From Kingdonia uniflora (taxonomy: Eukaryota; Streptophyta; Magnoliopsida; Ranunculales; Circaeasteraceae), in contig JACGCM010001011.1 in NCBI GenBank assembly GCA_014058105.1, forward strand, positions 439,501-503,500: DNA of 64,000 nt, in the 5' to 3' direction. The notes beneath the pieces were generated by a model. The model ran no database searches. It was not told the origin of the DNA and saw only the letters and a list, made by a program, of their open reading frames with translations. A program made the translations under genes and the position numbers. Shown here in pieces: positions 32,497-44,656 of the stretch. The first letter of the stretch is position 1. Each line of letters starts with the position of its first letter.

Positions 32497-33276
32497 AGAT
32501 ACCAAAATGAGACCATATCCTCAACTTAGTTACACAGGAAACCTTGACTGAGTTATGATATTATTGTCGTTCTTTTGAAAGTGTTTAGATGACATCCATC
32601 TGGAGCTGCAGGCCAGGAAGGACTATAGAATTGGTGAAACAACGCCTCTGGAAAAATGAGTGGTCTAAAACTTAGGATAGGAAAGCAGGGAATGGGTCCG
32701 GTAACAAGTGACCAAAGGCAGGCATACTAGAGGTGGAACATCTCGACTATCTTGTAGAAAAGAGGATAGTAAAGAAGATTTTGGATTACATGATTACTTG
32801 ATAGAATCATTAGAGAACATATCATGGAAGTCTGGTCCTGTTAAAACCATGTGTCGAGTTTATGAGTCTGGGTTATGACTATGTATAGAATTATTTTTAT
32901 TGATCAAAAGGGCGTTACTTTTTTCTTGTTAGCGACATAAATCGACCAAGTCATTGCAATTTGTTTGTGAGAACACCCAGATCAGGTTGTCATTTTTGCA
33001 ACCACATGCAGAACCAAATAAGTGATAAAGCTGGGCAGGAGCCGCTGGATAAATAAGCCAGTATCATTACTAATCTCTTTTCAGTATGAGGTTAGCTCAA
33101 ATTCGAGAAGAGTGAAAGAAGTGGGCTGATCGGATTTGGTCCAACAAATTCAGTACATAACTAAGTCCTGTGAATTGCCCAGTTTGAAATGGGCTGATTA
33201 GATATGGCTCTGGCAGCATGATTCTTAGGCATGGAAATGCATTCTTTGAGTGTTTCTTGTGGATAACATTTAATAT
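32497..33276 (+). pseudogene. Tandem copy 3 of the unidentified locus (3' flank)
   Basis: Aligns with copies 1 and 2 from 32550 (gttatgatattattgtcg). It shares the 'gcatggaaatgcatt' end with 24280. No ORF is supported. It is interrupted at 33277 by copia D (TSD aatat at 33272-33276); homology with copy 4 begins at 57560. Confidence 0.5.
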
Positions 33277-33412
33277 TATAAGAGCATGAACTTTGCATAG
33301 AGAAAGACTTAGAAATGTTTTTCCTTATTTTAATGAGAAGCTCAATTGAGCTCTTTATAGATACAGTTTTGATATCTGTTTGTTACATCATATTCCTATA
33401 TACTAGCAATAA
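33277..33412 (-). repeat. 3' LTR of copia D, part 1
   Basis: Matches 57355-57490 (gagaagctcaattgag, gttacatcatattcc). It is split after 33412 by the Harbinger-like element; part 2 is at 44573-44644. Confidence 0.88.
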
Positions 33413-33739
33413 GGCCATGTTTGTTTGTTTTTTTTGGGTGAGAAGAGGTAGGAAATTTTGAGGTTAGAAGATTAGAAAAAACTCGCGTGCGTTTGGCTGA
33501 AGGTTAGAACTTATACTTAAAATCATGACTTCTAACTTCAACTTCTCCCGAGTCTGTTTGGCTGAACCATTTAATTTGACCACAGATTAAAAGTTTCTTC
33601 ACAAAAACATCAAAAATACATATAAATCACATTTTCCTTTCTAATTAATTATAAATTAATGCAACAACACAATTACAATGGTGGTTAAAGACAAAAACAA
33701 AATTAAAATGTGCAAATCACATACCAAAATACCAAATAT

Positions 33740-34134
33740 ATAGGACAGAGAGAGAGTGAGGGGAAGAGAAAAAGGTAGAGGTAGAAAGAGTGAGAGAGAG
33801 AGAGGGAGTTGTATGAGGGTGGGAGATAGAGGTGATATGGAGAGGTAGAGAGATAAGGGGGAGAGAGAGAGAGTTGTATGAGGGTAAAAGAGAGAGGGGA
33901 TAGAAAGAGAGGTGAGAGGAAGATGTAGAGAGAGAAAGAGAGAGTTGTATGAGGGTGGGAGAGAGAGGGGATAAAGAGAGAGGTGAGAGGGAGAGGTAGA
34001 GAGAGAGATAAAGAAAGAGAGAGAGAGAGTTGTATGAGGGTGGGAGAGATAGGGGATATAGAGAGAGGTGGGAGAGAGAGGGATAGAGAGAGAGGTGAGA
34101 TGGAAAGGTAGAGAGAGAGTTGTATGAGGGTGGG
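33740..34134. repeat. GA-rich minisatellite, about 70-90 bp units
   Basis: Five units, each starting gttgtatgagggt and followed by variable gagagag-type filler. It continues after the Athila at 44028-44175. The long Leu/Ser-rich ORFs on the minus strand here are translations of this repeat. Confidence 0.85.
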
Positions 34135-34634
34135 TGATAGGCATGAAAAATGCCTATTTTTGTCCTTCAATTCACATTATCTAGGACCTTATTTTATGTT
34201 TCACTGGGCCTAATTAAAGTATGTTTGACTATTACAGGTAATAAGACAATTGCAACCAAACCCAGTCTTAAAGCCTAACTTTTAGAATCTAAAGAGCTGC
34301 TGGAGATAACAAGTTGTCAAGAGCCGCTGGAGATGGCCTAGTACTAGTCAACAACTGCTGGAAGACTTAGTCAGGATTTTGGCTAAAAGATTTCCACAAA
34401 AGGAGGGTTGTTAAGGGAGATGAGGGTTGGAGTTAGGTTAAGAGAGAGAGTTGTAAAAAGGGAGGAGAGTTATCTTTTTATTTTTACCATTTTTTCTTTA
34501 CCGTAGTTCTCATTTTTGTTTCCATGTAAACCATTTTCAATCAATGAAAACCAGTTTTAATTCACGATTTTGATCTTTCCATCCTTGAGAACGGAACCCT
34601 CTATGTTTCAACACCGATTTGATACGGATTATCA
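34135..34634 (+). repeat. 5' LTR of the Athila element
   Basis: 500 bp, nearly identical to 43532-44027, with a few substitutions and a small deletion. It contains a short inverted repeat at its tip (ggcatgaaaaatgcc). Confidence 0.92.
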
Positions 34635-34636
34635 AA

Positions 34637-34654
34637 TGGCGCCGCTGCCGGGGA
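34637..34654 (+). other. Primer-binding site of Athila (Asp-tRNA type)
   Basis: TGGCGCCGCTGCCGGGGA two bases after the LTR. Confidence 0.88.
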
Positions 34655-36802
34655 TGTAATCGATGTTAAAATCGCGTTTGCTGTATTAAATTATTGTTCG
34701 TCTGACGATTTTTTATTTTCTTATAATTTTTTTCCCTGCTAATGGCGGCTGAAAATTTTTATTTGTTTAAATAAATTGACCTCTCTTCTAAATATCTCTC
34801 TCTCTCTAGTTTCTCTCTTCACGGACAAAACTGCTATATCTCTTCTTTAAAACCTAAATCACGAACAAAATCAGTTGTCTCTCTGTAGATCTCGATTGTT
34901 CTTCCGATTTAGGGTTTGGGTTGTTGTTGTGCTGTGATTTTGGGGGTCGATTTCATTAAAGAATTAGGTGCTGATTTCTTGGAAGGATTTGGGATTATTT
35001 TCGCTTTAGAGGATTCTTCAATTCCTCAATTTCTTGGAGGTTAGCCTCATCTCCACAAGAATTTCCAGTTTGGATTCAAGACCCAATTCGATAAATTTTG
35101 AGTTTGGTTTATAAGTAGAAATTGAGGATTAAACAAGAATTGTTCTTCAATCCCTACAATTGCTGATTTCTTTGGGAAATTTGGGTTATGTGTTTGGTGC
35201 AACATTGGTGATTAAGGGTGTTGTTTGTGCTTGTTGATTGCACTGGGTTTGATTGTTAGAGAATTAGGCTTTTGGTGCTTGCTTGGTTTGCTATTTTCAA
35301 GTTTGTGTTTGAATTGAGATTCGGATTGATTTGTTTTGCTGTTGATTTTGGTATTGGCTATCTTCAAAAGCTCTATTTTCGTCTCCTGTATCTGTTTACC
35401 TTGATTCAATCCGTGAACCTTTCCCATGGTTGATTGATTTTGATCTAGTTTATGTTGATTACATGGGTTTTTTGAGATTTTCATGGTGTAGGTTCTTCGA
35501 TTTCTTTGATTACTGGTTTGGAATTGGAATTGGGTTCTTCTTCGTGGAGCTAGGTTTTTGATCCAAAGGTCTGAATTTTTTTTCTCGATTAATTTTGCTT
35601 ATAATTCTGGGTTGTGTAATTGATATAGCATTGTGAAAAAATTGAAGAAAACAATTGGGTTTTTGATTTCGATTTTTGCTGTTATTGTTGTCTCTATTTA
35701 CAAATTCTGGTTTGTTGTTCCTATTTTTGATATTACTATTTTTGGTTTGTTGTTCTCTCACCTTATTTATGATTTAGGGAATCTAATGATCTCGACAAGT
35801 TTTGTTTGTTTTGATAAGCAGTTGTGATTGGATTTTATAAGCAGTTGTTATCTCTCTTATGACAAAACCAACATCAAAGAAAAGCGACCAAGCCAAGAAG
35901 ACTTCTAGTTGTTTAAAATTTTATGTATTTTTGGTAGTATAAGGATTGAAAAAAAAATGTTTATGCAAAGTTTAATGAGTGACGCTCTGTAAGGTGAGGA
36001 AATTGTAATATGCTGCAGGTACAGTATCGGAACCCCAATTCAGGCCAGAAATCGTTTCAACGCGTACTTCGCAAACGATCATGAGTAGGCATTCCCAACG
36101 GTTTCACCAGGGTAACCAAACGTGCCCCTAAAAAGGCCGCCCTGTAGGTAACCATCTTTTCACCGCAGCCTCCCTGTCGCGGTACATCGTGTGTAACTAT
36201 TGTTTGATTGATAAAATATTTAAATTTTGCAACAACGCCTAGATAAGGGTGAATCAAAACGGGATTTCATCACCCGTGCGTTCCCACGCATTAGGACTCC
36301 GGGAGTTCATCACCCAGTTTTTAATCTTTTTGATATCGACAGTCCCAACCTCTTTAAAAGATTTTTAGATAAGAAGTCATAAAAAATATAGTTAATCAAA
36401 AGGCTTCGCTCGGATCTGGAGCAACACGCTCACTAGGAAAACCTGATAAGTGGTTACGTTTGCTGGAGAACGTACGTTCCCTGGCATAGCTAGTGTGGAT
36501 AGGTGACTCTAAGCGGTTCGCCCTGCCTTCCAGCACAGGTGCATCTAGGTGACTAGATAACATACAAGCTATCGCCAAAGCGAGTAAAAACAACTCAAGT
36601 ACGAACCGATCTACTGTCAGAAGTAGGAGTATTGAACCCTGAGACCGGGTTTACAACTTAACTTAATAAAAGTGACCAGTAAAACATTCTTGAGTGCTTG
36701 TATCATTCTTAGGACTTTTAGTGTGTTCGCATATATTGATTGAATTGTATGTTAGATTGGGGTAACACCCAAGCTCGGACTAAGAACACTGCTAGAATCA
36801 TT
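34655..36802 (+). other. Long leader of the Athila element
   Basis: 2.1 kb without a supported gene. It has CT-rich and T-rich sequence near 34790-34830, then AT-rich DNA, and a more GC-balanced stretch (36000-36600) that translates poorly in all frames. Long leaders are usual in Athila. Confidence 0.6.
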
Positions 36803-38088
36803 ATGAGTCAGACTGATGGGACTAATGGTCCCGAACCTGCTATTCCTAGGAACGGTCCCGAACCTGCTGCAGCAGAGAGAATCACTCTCCGCAATCGAAT
36901 GCATCCTACATTGTGAGTAAGCCTTCGTGTATTGTGATTCCTAGAAATGTAGAAAACTTTGAGTTAAAACTGGGATTCTTGTCTATGCTTCCCAAATATC
37001 ATGGTAGTCCTACTGAAAACCCGTATAAGCATCTTAGGGACTTTAGGGATCATATGTTTATTTTAAACTTTGAACGTATTACAGAGGATTTTCTCAAATT
37101 ACGTGTGTTCCCTTTTTCTCTTATGGGAAATGCACGCGATTGGTTGTACACTCTTGTGGAGAACTCTGTAAACACGTTTGAACAACTCGTTAAGGAGTTT
37201 TAAAAAAAATATTTCCCTAACCATAGAACTGCTAAGATACGAGAGAGTATCTATAGTTTCACACAAAACCGAGGTGAGTCATTATATGACTACCTACAAA
37301 GGTTTAGGGATTTAAAGCAAGGATGCTCACATAACGGGATTCAATTGATAAATATAGTTCAAACTCTCTATGAAGGTCTAGATTATGACACTAGAGCTCG
37401 TGTTCAGTCTATGTGCGCGGGTACATTTGATGAGAAAACTGATACAGAAGTTTGGAAATTTTTAAATGATGTGGCGGATAAGACCTACCAATAGCAAACG
37501 ATGAGAGAGGAAAGACCTTGTCGCAGTGCAAATGTGCACCAAGTGGACTTTAATTCAGAGTTTGCAACTCTTAGAACCATTCTTAATAAAATTGAGAACT
37601 TAGAGATCGGGAAAAGGGTGTAACACCCTACCACTTCTTCTGTTAACCATGTGGCGATACCACTTTGTGTGGTTTGTGAAAGTTCGGACCATCTGGTCCA
37701 AGATTGCCATGACGTGCTTCGTTTAAAAGAGGGTAGGAAAGACCAGGCCAATGCCATGTATCAACGTCCCAATAACCAACCTTTCAATGGTGGATGGAAT
37801 AATAATTCCAGCAACTCCAATTCTCGGGGAAATAGAAATTACCAAGGAGGTTCTTCTGGTGGTACCGCTTATCAGCCGCACAACCAAGTAAACCAATACC
37901 AGTCTAGTTCCTCGTGGCAACAAAATCCATCATACCAAGCTCTTCTTAATGTGCCTTATGTTCCTCCGTACAATAGGAATCTGCCTCCTCCAACCACATC
38001 CTTAGAAGATACTCTTAAGGCATTTATGCAAGTAACTCAGTCATCTATTGCCAAACTTAAGGGACAAATAGGTCAAATGGCAACATAG
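36803..38088 (+). pseudogene. Athila gag, broken
   Basis: An ATG at 36803 opens MSQTDGTNGPEPAIPRNGPE. A frame change near 36905 leads to the capsid core: 36913-37203 with LGFLSMLPKYHGSPTENPYK and FPFSLMGNARDWLYTL. This is followed, after a TAA at 37201-37203, by YFPNHRTAKIRESI and SLYDYLQRFRDLKQGCSHN. More stops at 37493 and 37621 precede the zinc-knuckle-like CVVCESSDHLVQDC (about 37672-37713) and an Asn/Gln-rich tail. Order and motifs are those of Athila gag (retrotrans_gag followed by a CX2CX4HX4C knuckle). Confidence 0.85.
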
Positions 38089-38226
38089 ATAAGCACGAGA
38101 GACAAATGAACGTTCCCCAGTCAAACTTAAGCTAATCCTAAAGGGAATACGGAACATCCTAGATCTTCCAATCGTGATGGAGTCAACGCCATCATTTCTC
38201 TTAGGAGCGGTACGAAAGTTGATAAT

Positions 38227-39417
38227 TTGGTAAAAATGCCTAAGAAACTCGAGCTTGAAATTCAAAGTAAACCTATAGAAGAACCTGCGAGTGCGAGTGA
38301 GGAAGAAATCGTGATAACACATTTTCAGCCGCTGGCTCCTTTTCCTCAGCGGTTAACTCTTACTAAGAAGGGCAACGTCTATGAGGAGATTTTAGGGATT
38401 TTTAAGCATTGTGTGATTAACATCCCTATCCTTACGGCCATAAAGACATATTCCTACGCAAAATTTCTTAAAGATCTTTACACTTTAAAGTGGCGCATAC
38501 ATGTCCCGAAAAAGGCTTTTCATGTTCACGAGAGTGATACGTCTATTCTTTTAGATGCACATGTTAGTGCTGTCCTTTTACGTAAATCCCTTCCAAAATA
38601 CAAGAACCCTGGATGCCCTACTATTTCATGTACCATTGGGACCCGTAAGATAGGAAAAGCTCTACTTGATTTAGGTGCTACCGTGAACCTCATTTCTTAC
38701 TCTGTCTATGAGCAATTGGATATCGGAGTACTTAAACCCACTAATAGGGCCTTTCAGCTAGCTGACGGATCTATTAGGATTCCTAGGGGTGTAGTTGAAG
38801 ATGTGTTGATCCAGATTGAGCAATTTGTTTATCCAGTAGACTTTGTTGTGTTAGATACTGAGCTAGTGGCAAACCATCAGGACGAGATCCCTGTGATTCT
38901 AGGTCAACCCTTTTTGGCAACAGCTAATGCGGTAATCAATTGTCGCAATGGAATTATGAAGTTGACCTTCGGGAACATGACAGTAGAATTGAATATTTTT
39001 CATGCTTCGCATTCCCCTTCTAATTCTGAACCACTTGAGTGTAATATGATTCAGAGTCTTGTGAGTACCACTTTTGAGAGGTTAAGTACCTCAGATCCCT
39101 TAGAGGCATTTTTGTCTCACTTTGATGGAGATTGTGAGGACGATTCGTACATCCATGAGGTGAAAACCTTATTAGATTCGTCTTTAGAAATTTTAGAGCC
39201 TAAAGGTGAGCATGAAATCTTAGATGTTAAGAAACCCATTCCGGAGGCTCAAGTAACCTCCCCAAAGATAGAGCTTAAACCTCTTCCCGCTCACCTTAAG
39301 TATGTCTTTCTAGGTCTTGACAAAACTATGGCAGTCATTATTGCTACTGACCTAGAACCCCTTCAGGAAGAGAAGTTGATTCGTGTTCTTAAGGGAAGTA
39401 CGAAAGCTATTGGCTAG
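38227..39417 (+). pseudogene. Athila protease region (ORF of 396 residues)
   Basis: A long open frame. About residues 120-250 form the retropepsin-like domain, with KALLDLGATVNLISYSVYEQ (the DLGA form common in Athila) and the flap-side motif DEIPVILGQPFLATANAVIN. Downstream, AHLKYVFLGLDKTMAVIIAT resembles the segment that precedes RT in Athila pol. It ends in a stop at 39415, so pol is split. Confidence 0.82.
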
Positions 39418-39456
39418 AGTATTGAAGACATTAAAGGAATTAGTCCCTCGATTTTT

Positions 39457-40023
39457 ATGCATAAAATCAATTTGGAAGATAATGCCAAAAAGTTCAGGGA
39501 AGGACAACGGAGATTGAACCCGACTATGGCCGAAGTAGTTCGGAAAGAGATTTTAAAACTCTTTGATACTGGGATCATCTATCCCATTTCTGATAGTCCG
39601 TGGGTTAGCCCGATCCATGTTGTCCCAAAAAAATTGGGAATCACCATTGTAAAGAATGAGAATAACGACCTCGTACCCACTAGAACGACCACTGGATGGA
39701 GAGTCTGCATAGACAACAAGAAGCTTAACTCGGTCACTTGGAAAGATCACTTCCCCTTACCTTTCATTGACCAGATGCTCGAGCGACTCGCTGGGCACAA
39801 ATTTTATTGTTTCTTAGATGACTACTCTTGGTATAACCAAATGCCCATCGCACCCGAGGACCAAGAGAAAATAATTTTTACATGTCCTTTCGGCACATTT
39901 GCCTATCGTCGCATGCCTTTTGGCTTATGCAATGCTCCTGCGACGTTTCAGCGTTGCATGTTAAGCATTTTTTCTGACATGGTAGAGCGATTCCTTAAAG
40001 TTTTCATGGATGACTTTAAATAA
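39457..40023 (+). pseudogene. Athila reverse transcriptase, N-terminal half
   Basis: A 188-residue open frame with RLNPTMAEVVRKEILKLFD, SPWVSPIHVVPKK, GWRVCIDNKKLNSVTWKDHF, FPLPFIDQMLERL, FGTFAYRRMPFGLCNAPATF and the catalytic FMDDF. The stop falls two codons after FMDDF, where functional copies read on. The YF(L)DDYSWYNQMPIAPEDQ region is typical of Athila RT. Confidence 0.88.
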
Positions 40024-40896
40024 TTTAGTAACTCCTTTGACCAGTGTCTTCATCATCTTTCTCTAGTATTACTCAGATGCCAAGAAAAGAATCTTATTTT
40101 AAATTGGGAGAAATGTCACTTTATGGTAAAAGGGGGATAGTTTTGGGGCATATCATATCTGAAAAAGGAATAGAAGTTGACCATGCCAAAATAAATATCA
40201 TTTCTAACCTCCCCCCACCATGAAATGTCAAGGACGTCCGTTCCTTTCTAGGACATGTAGGTTTCTACCGTCATTTTATCCATGATTTTAGTAAGATTGC
40301 TCGTCCTTTAAGCAGCCTTTTGGCCAAAGATGTGGCCTATGAGTTTGATGCACCTTGTCCTGTAGCTTTTGATAAGCTTAAGACCTAATTCACAACATCA
40401 GCCATTATTAGACCACCTGTTTGGAGTGAACCATTTGAGTTAATATGTGATGCCTCTGATTAGTCTGTAGGCGTTATTTTCGGACAACGGGTTGACAAAC
40501 GCCCCCATGTCATCCACTACGCTAGTAAAACTTTAAATGACGCCCAATTAAATTACACGACCACCGAGAAAGAACTTTTGGCCATTGCTTATGCGCTAGA
40601 AAAATTTAGATCTTATCTTATAGGATCTAAAGTGGTTGTTTACATGGATCATGCCGCACTTCGACATCTTTTGTCAAAGAAAGATGCTAATGCACGACTA
40701 ATTCGGTGGGTATTACTTTTGCAGGAGTTTGACCTTGAGATTCGAGATAAAAGGGATCAGACAATGAAGTAGCTGACCATCTTTCCCGTATAATGATTGA
40801 GTATATTGATGAGTCCTTACCGATTAGGGAATCCTTCCCTGATGAATAGCTTATGGCTGTAAATTTAGTTCTTGAGTTACCGTGGTTTGCTGACAT
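40024..40896 (+). pseudogene. Athila RT end and RNase H, broken
   Basis: Frames change several times. Recognisable pieces are LNWEKCHFMVKGG-like at about 40095, FLGHVGFYRHFIHDFSKIAR at about 40245, an RNase H start ([15 protein letters not shown]) near 40445, and the ORF 40578-40772 with [20 protein letters not shown] and [20 protein letters not shown]. Stops at 40389 and 40461 lie inside. Confidence 0.8.
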
Positions 40897-42174
40897 TGCT
40901 AATTATTTAGCCACGAATACCATTCCTGATCATTGGACTAAACCTGACAAAGATTGCTTCTTTAGTCAAGTGAAGTACTTCTTTTGGGATGATCCAGATT
41001 TGTTTAAGTATTGTACTGACCAAATCCTTAGGAGATTTGTTCCCCAGTCTGAGTTTACCAATATTCTATCATTTTTCCATACCCAAGCTTGTGGAGGCCA
41101 CTTTAGCTCTAAGAAGATCGCGGTAAATTTTTTTTGCAGTGCGGTTTCTATTGGCCTACCTTATTTTACGATGCGCATGCATTTTGCAAAGCGTGCGAGA
41201 GATGCCAAAAAATGGGAGCCCTTTCTCGACGAAATATGATGCCCTTATACCCTATTTTAGTTATTGAACCTTTTGATGTTTGGGGCATTGATTTTATGGG
41301 CCCTTTTCCCAAGTCTTTTGGATATGAGTACATCCTTATTGGAGTGGACTATGTATCAAAATGAGTTGAAGCCATCCCTTCGAAAATGAATAACAGTGTA
41401 GTTGTTCTCAATTTTTTAAAAGAAAATATTTTTTCTCGATTTGGAACACCTAGGGCTCATTAGCGATGGAGGGTCACATTTTAATAACAAAAATTTTGTT
41501 GCCCTTGTCAAAAAGTATGGTGTAACTCATAAGGTGGCAACACCTTATCACCCGCAAATGAGTGGGCGTCGAAGTTTCAAATCGGGAGATCAAAAATATT
41601 CTCCAAAAGACGGTTACACTAAATTGTAAAGATTGGTCTGTACGATTAATTGATGCACTTTGGGCTTACCGTACTGCATATAATACCCCGATTGGAATGT
41701 CACCTTACCGGCTCGTTTACGGCAAAGCATGCCATCTTCCTGTTGAACTTGAGCATAGAGCCTTTTGGGCAATAAAAACGCTTAACTTTGACACTTCAAC
41801 GGCTAGGTCCCACCGAAAGCTACAACTCAATGAGTTGGATGAGCTCCAAAAAGATGCATATGAATCCGCAAAGATATACAAAGAAAGAACCAAGAATTTC
41901 CATGATAAAAAATATCTTGCGAAAGACCTTTGAAGTTGATCAAAAAGTTTTACTATATTCTTCGCGTCTTCATATGTTTCTCGGAAAACTTCAATCCCGT
42001 TGGACCGGGCTGTTCATTGTCAAAACTGTTTTCCTACATGGAGCTATTAAAATTCTTGACCCTTGTACTGGTAACATTATTAAGGTAAATGGGCATAGAC
42101 TTAAACCATTTCACGAGTACTTTACGGGTTCGAGCGAGGATATGAATCTACGGGACCCATCATATGAAACATAG
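40853..42174 (+). pseudogene. Athila integrase, broken
   Basis: 40853-41239 opens with LPWFADIANYLATNTIPDHW and a zinc-binding half (CGGHFSSKK). 41134-41364 carries CKACERCQKMGAL and the first catalytic Asp in WGIDFMGPFPKSFGYEYI. 41441-41629 has the second (ISDGGSHFNNK) and YHPQMSG. 41562-41933 contains the Glu-side helix ([15 protein letters not shown]), [20 protein letters not shown] and [17 protein letters not shown]. 41788-42174 ends with a chromatin-side domain (KLQSRWTGLFIVKTVFLHGA, HRLKPFHEYF). At least four frame changes separate these pieces. Confidence 0.85.
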
Positions 42175-43531
42175 GTATCTTTATTTCTACCCATAGTCTT
42201 ATCTAGATTGGGGGTACCTACCATCGTCTGGCTGAAGAAGTTAAACTTAGAGCTTGTGGGGGGCAACCCTTATCATGTTCAGGTAATATTTTTAGATTTT
42301 CTCCTATTCTTTTTATTTTTGGCAACTTTGGGACACATGCTGATTCAGTTTGAGGGTGGGGGTAATTAAGATTTTCATAACTTTTTCTAAGAAAAGTTGT
42401 TATTCTAGGACATTTTGGTATTGTAGACACATCTTTAATATACTCTGATCTTTGGATATTCTTAGAGTTGCGCTTGGGATAAAATTATAAGGTTATGGTT
42501 TATTTTAAACTGTAAATTGTTAGTGCATTAAGAATTTTTAAGTTTTTGGTACTACCATTCTATTAGATGTGTTTCAAAAGAAAATCACCCTTCAAATTGC
42601 ACTTCACGTAGTTATGTTATCAAGGTTTTGATAAAACTAACTATCACCTTTTGATTAATCAACAGTTTGGGTTAGGAAGAATCTGTAACGAGGGAAACAA
42701 TTATCTAGGAAAACTTTGTTTCTCAAAAATTCATACTAAGGGTTTGTATGTATTTTCACAAGTAATTGGTCTCCTTCACGAAGCTGACATACTCGTACAA
42801 AAAAAATAATTTTTTTTTCACAATTTAAGGCCCCTCGCAAGATTAGAACTGAAAGAAGAATTATTTTTTCCAATCTCGAGGCAAGCCATGAATCAATGTG
42901 AAAGTAAAAAAAAAAAAAGTATAGTTAAGAACTATGTGATGGAGGGCAAGTTGTAAGTATAAAAAGAGCAAATGAAAACTCAAATGCAACGTCTTACCTT
43001 GAAAAGCTTGTGTGGATATATATTTTTCATGAAATATCAATAAAAGATAGCGAATAAACTAGGGCACTTGTCGAACAAACTTCTAGGTTTCTTCTACCAC
43101 ACTCAAGATAAGGCTAAGATTATTTAGAAGGATTATCAAACGCCTTAATTTCATAAACTAAATTCACTACACAAAGAATGAAATTCTGAAACTTGATCTA
43201 ATCTGATTGTAGTATAATTGACTTGATAAATTTTAAACATATCTGATGGTTAACCCTTGTTTAAGTGTTATATTTATGAGATGAATTCAATATATTTTTA
43301 GAGATACCAGGAGCAATGATTATTAGTTGCTTATAATACCAGAACGTCTGTGATAAAATTTTGTGGGTATATTAATTGAAAATCCTTACGAGACGCAACT
43401 CGTCCTTTTTGGGTAACCTATAAGTTAAAAGGTTTGTTGCATACACTAAATTCAATCGTAAGAAACCACGAAAGAGTTTAGTTTTTGTTTCTTTTGCTAA
43501 GGGACTAGCAATATGTTAGTTTGGGGGTATT
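42175..43531 (+). other. 3' non-coding region of the Athila element
   Basis: 1.36 kb between integrase and 3' LTR. No env-like ORF or transmembrane-rich frame is visible. It ends with a purine tract (agtttgggggtatt). Confidence 0.6.
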
Positions 43532-44027
43532 TGATAGGCATGAAAAATGCCTATTTTTGTCCTTCAATTCACATTATCTAGGACCTTATTTTATGTTTCA
43601 CTAGGCCTAATTAAAGTATGTTTGACTATTGCAGGTAATAAGACAATTAAAACCAAACCCAGTCTTAAAGCCTAACTTTTAGAATCTAAAGAGCTGCTGG
43701 AGATAACAAGTTGTCAAGAGCCGCTGAAGTTAGTACTAGTCAGCAACTGTTGGAAGACTTAGTCAAGATTTTGGCTAAAAGATCTCCATAAAAGGAGGGT
43801 TGTTGAGGGAGATGAGGGTTGGAGTTTGGTTAAGAGAGAGAGTTGTAAAAAGGGAGGAGAGTTATCTTTTTATTTTTACCATTTTTTCTTTACCGTAGTT
43901 CTCATTTTTGTTTCCATGTAAATCATTTTCAATCAATAAAAACCAATTTTAATTCATGATTTTGATCTTTGGATCCTTGAGAACGAAACCTTCTATGTTT
44001 TAACACCCGATTTGATACGGATTATCA
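43532..44027 (+). repeat. 3' LTR of the Athila element
   Basis: 496 bp, TGATAGGCATG to GGATTATCA, followed by the gtggg duplication at 44028-44032. Confidence 0.92.
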
Positions 44028-44572
44028 GTGGGAGAGAGATGAGATAGAGAAAGAGGTTAAAAGATAAAGGTAGGAGAGAGAGGGATAGAGAGAGAGGTGT
44101 GATGGAGAGGTAGAAAGATAAGGAAGAGAGAGAGGGGAAGGGGAGAGAGGGAGAGATAAAGAGAGGGGGGGGGGGAAATGTTGGATGAGGTTTTATTTGG
44201 CTTATTTGAGGTTAATGTGACTTTTCATTTGGCATATTTAAGTTTTTTGGGTTTGAAACGACCAAAATACCCCCACTTAAACCGTTTATAGTGTGGGAAA
44301 CGAGCAGACCACGGTATAGCGGCAAAACAACCAGTTAAAGCCAAGTCAAAGCCAAACTTGAAGTTTTTGGTTGGAAGTCAACCTAAAAAACTTCAAGGGG
44401 GGGGGGGGGGGGGGTCGGAAGTTTTTAGGTTGGAAGTAGGCCAAACTTCCAGTTTTCATTTTTTCTGGAGAGAATGCCTACTTTTAAAAAAAAAACAAAT
44501 ATGCCAAAGGTGAGAAGTTTACAAAAGATCACACCTCTTCTCACCCTTGACCAAAAAGCAAACATGGCCTAA

Positions 44573-44644
44573 GTAATAATACACTTTGAGTGACTTCATG
44601 TTGTTGTAGAGATGATCTCGTGAAGATTGTCCTTATCCTTAATA
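44573..44644 (-). repeat. 3' LTR of copia D, part 2
   Basis: Matches 57491-57559 (gacttcatgttgttgtaga, tcgtgaagat, ccttatcctt). A polypurine tract (CATGCGGGGGCG, minus strand) abuts it at 44645-44656. Confidence 0.85.
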
Positions 44645-44656
44645 CGCCCCCGCATG

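Larger units (their letters stand above)
34135..44027 (+). mobile_element. Athila-type Ty3/gypsy element, complete with perfect TSD
   Basis: 9893 bp with LTRs 34135-34634 (500 bp) and 43532-44027 (496 bp), both TGATAGGCATGAAAAATGCC to GGATTATCA. The duplication gtggg is perfect (34130-34134 and 44028-44032). The primer site TGGCGCCGCTGCCGGGGA at 34637-34654 is complementary to Asp-tRNA, as in Athila elements. A polypurine tract (gtttgggggtatt) precedes the 3' LTR. Gag, protease, RT, RNase H and integrase are all recognisable but broken by stops and shifts. No env-like ORF is seen. Confidence 0.92.
33413..44569. mobile_element. PIF/Harbinger-like non-autonomous element, interrupted by Athila
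   Basis: The ends are imperfect inverted repeats: ggccatgtttg(t)ttt..gggtgagaagagg at 33413 and its complement ending aagcaaacatggcc at 44569. They are flanked by the 3-bp duplication taa (33410-33412 and 44570-44572), in line with the TWA target preference of PIF/Harbinger. With the Athila (34135-44027) removed, about 1.26 kb remains, with no transposase. Its centre is GA-rich minisatellite. The right arm (44028-44569) includes a G18 run at 44397-44415 and an inverted match to the left arm. Confidence 0.7.

Noticed and set aside
33656..34170. Two Leu/Ser/Pro-rich minus-strand ORFs of about 160 residues
   Set aside because: Translations of the GA-rich minisatellite; low complexity in every frame.
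42175..43531. env-like gene of the Athila element
   Set aside because: Searched by reading both strands; no long frame and no membrane-type segments.
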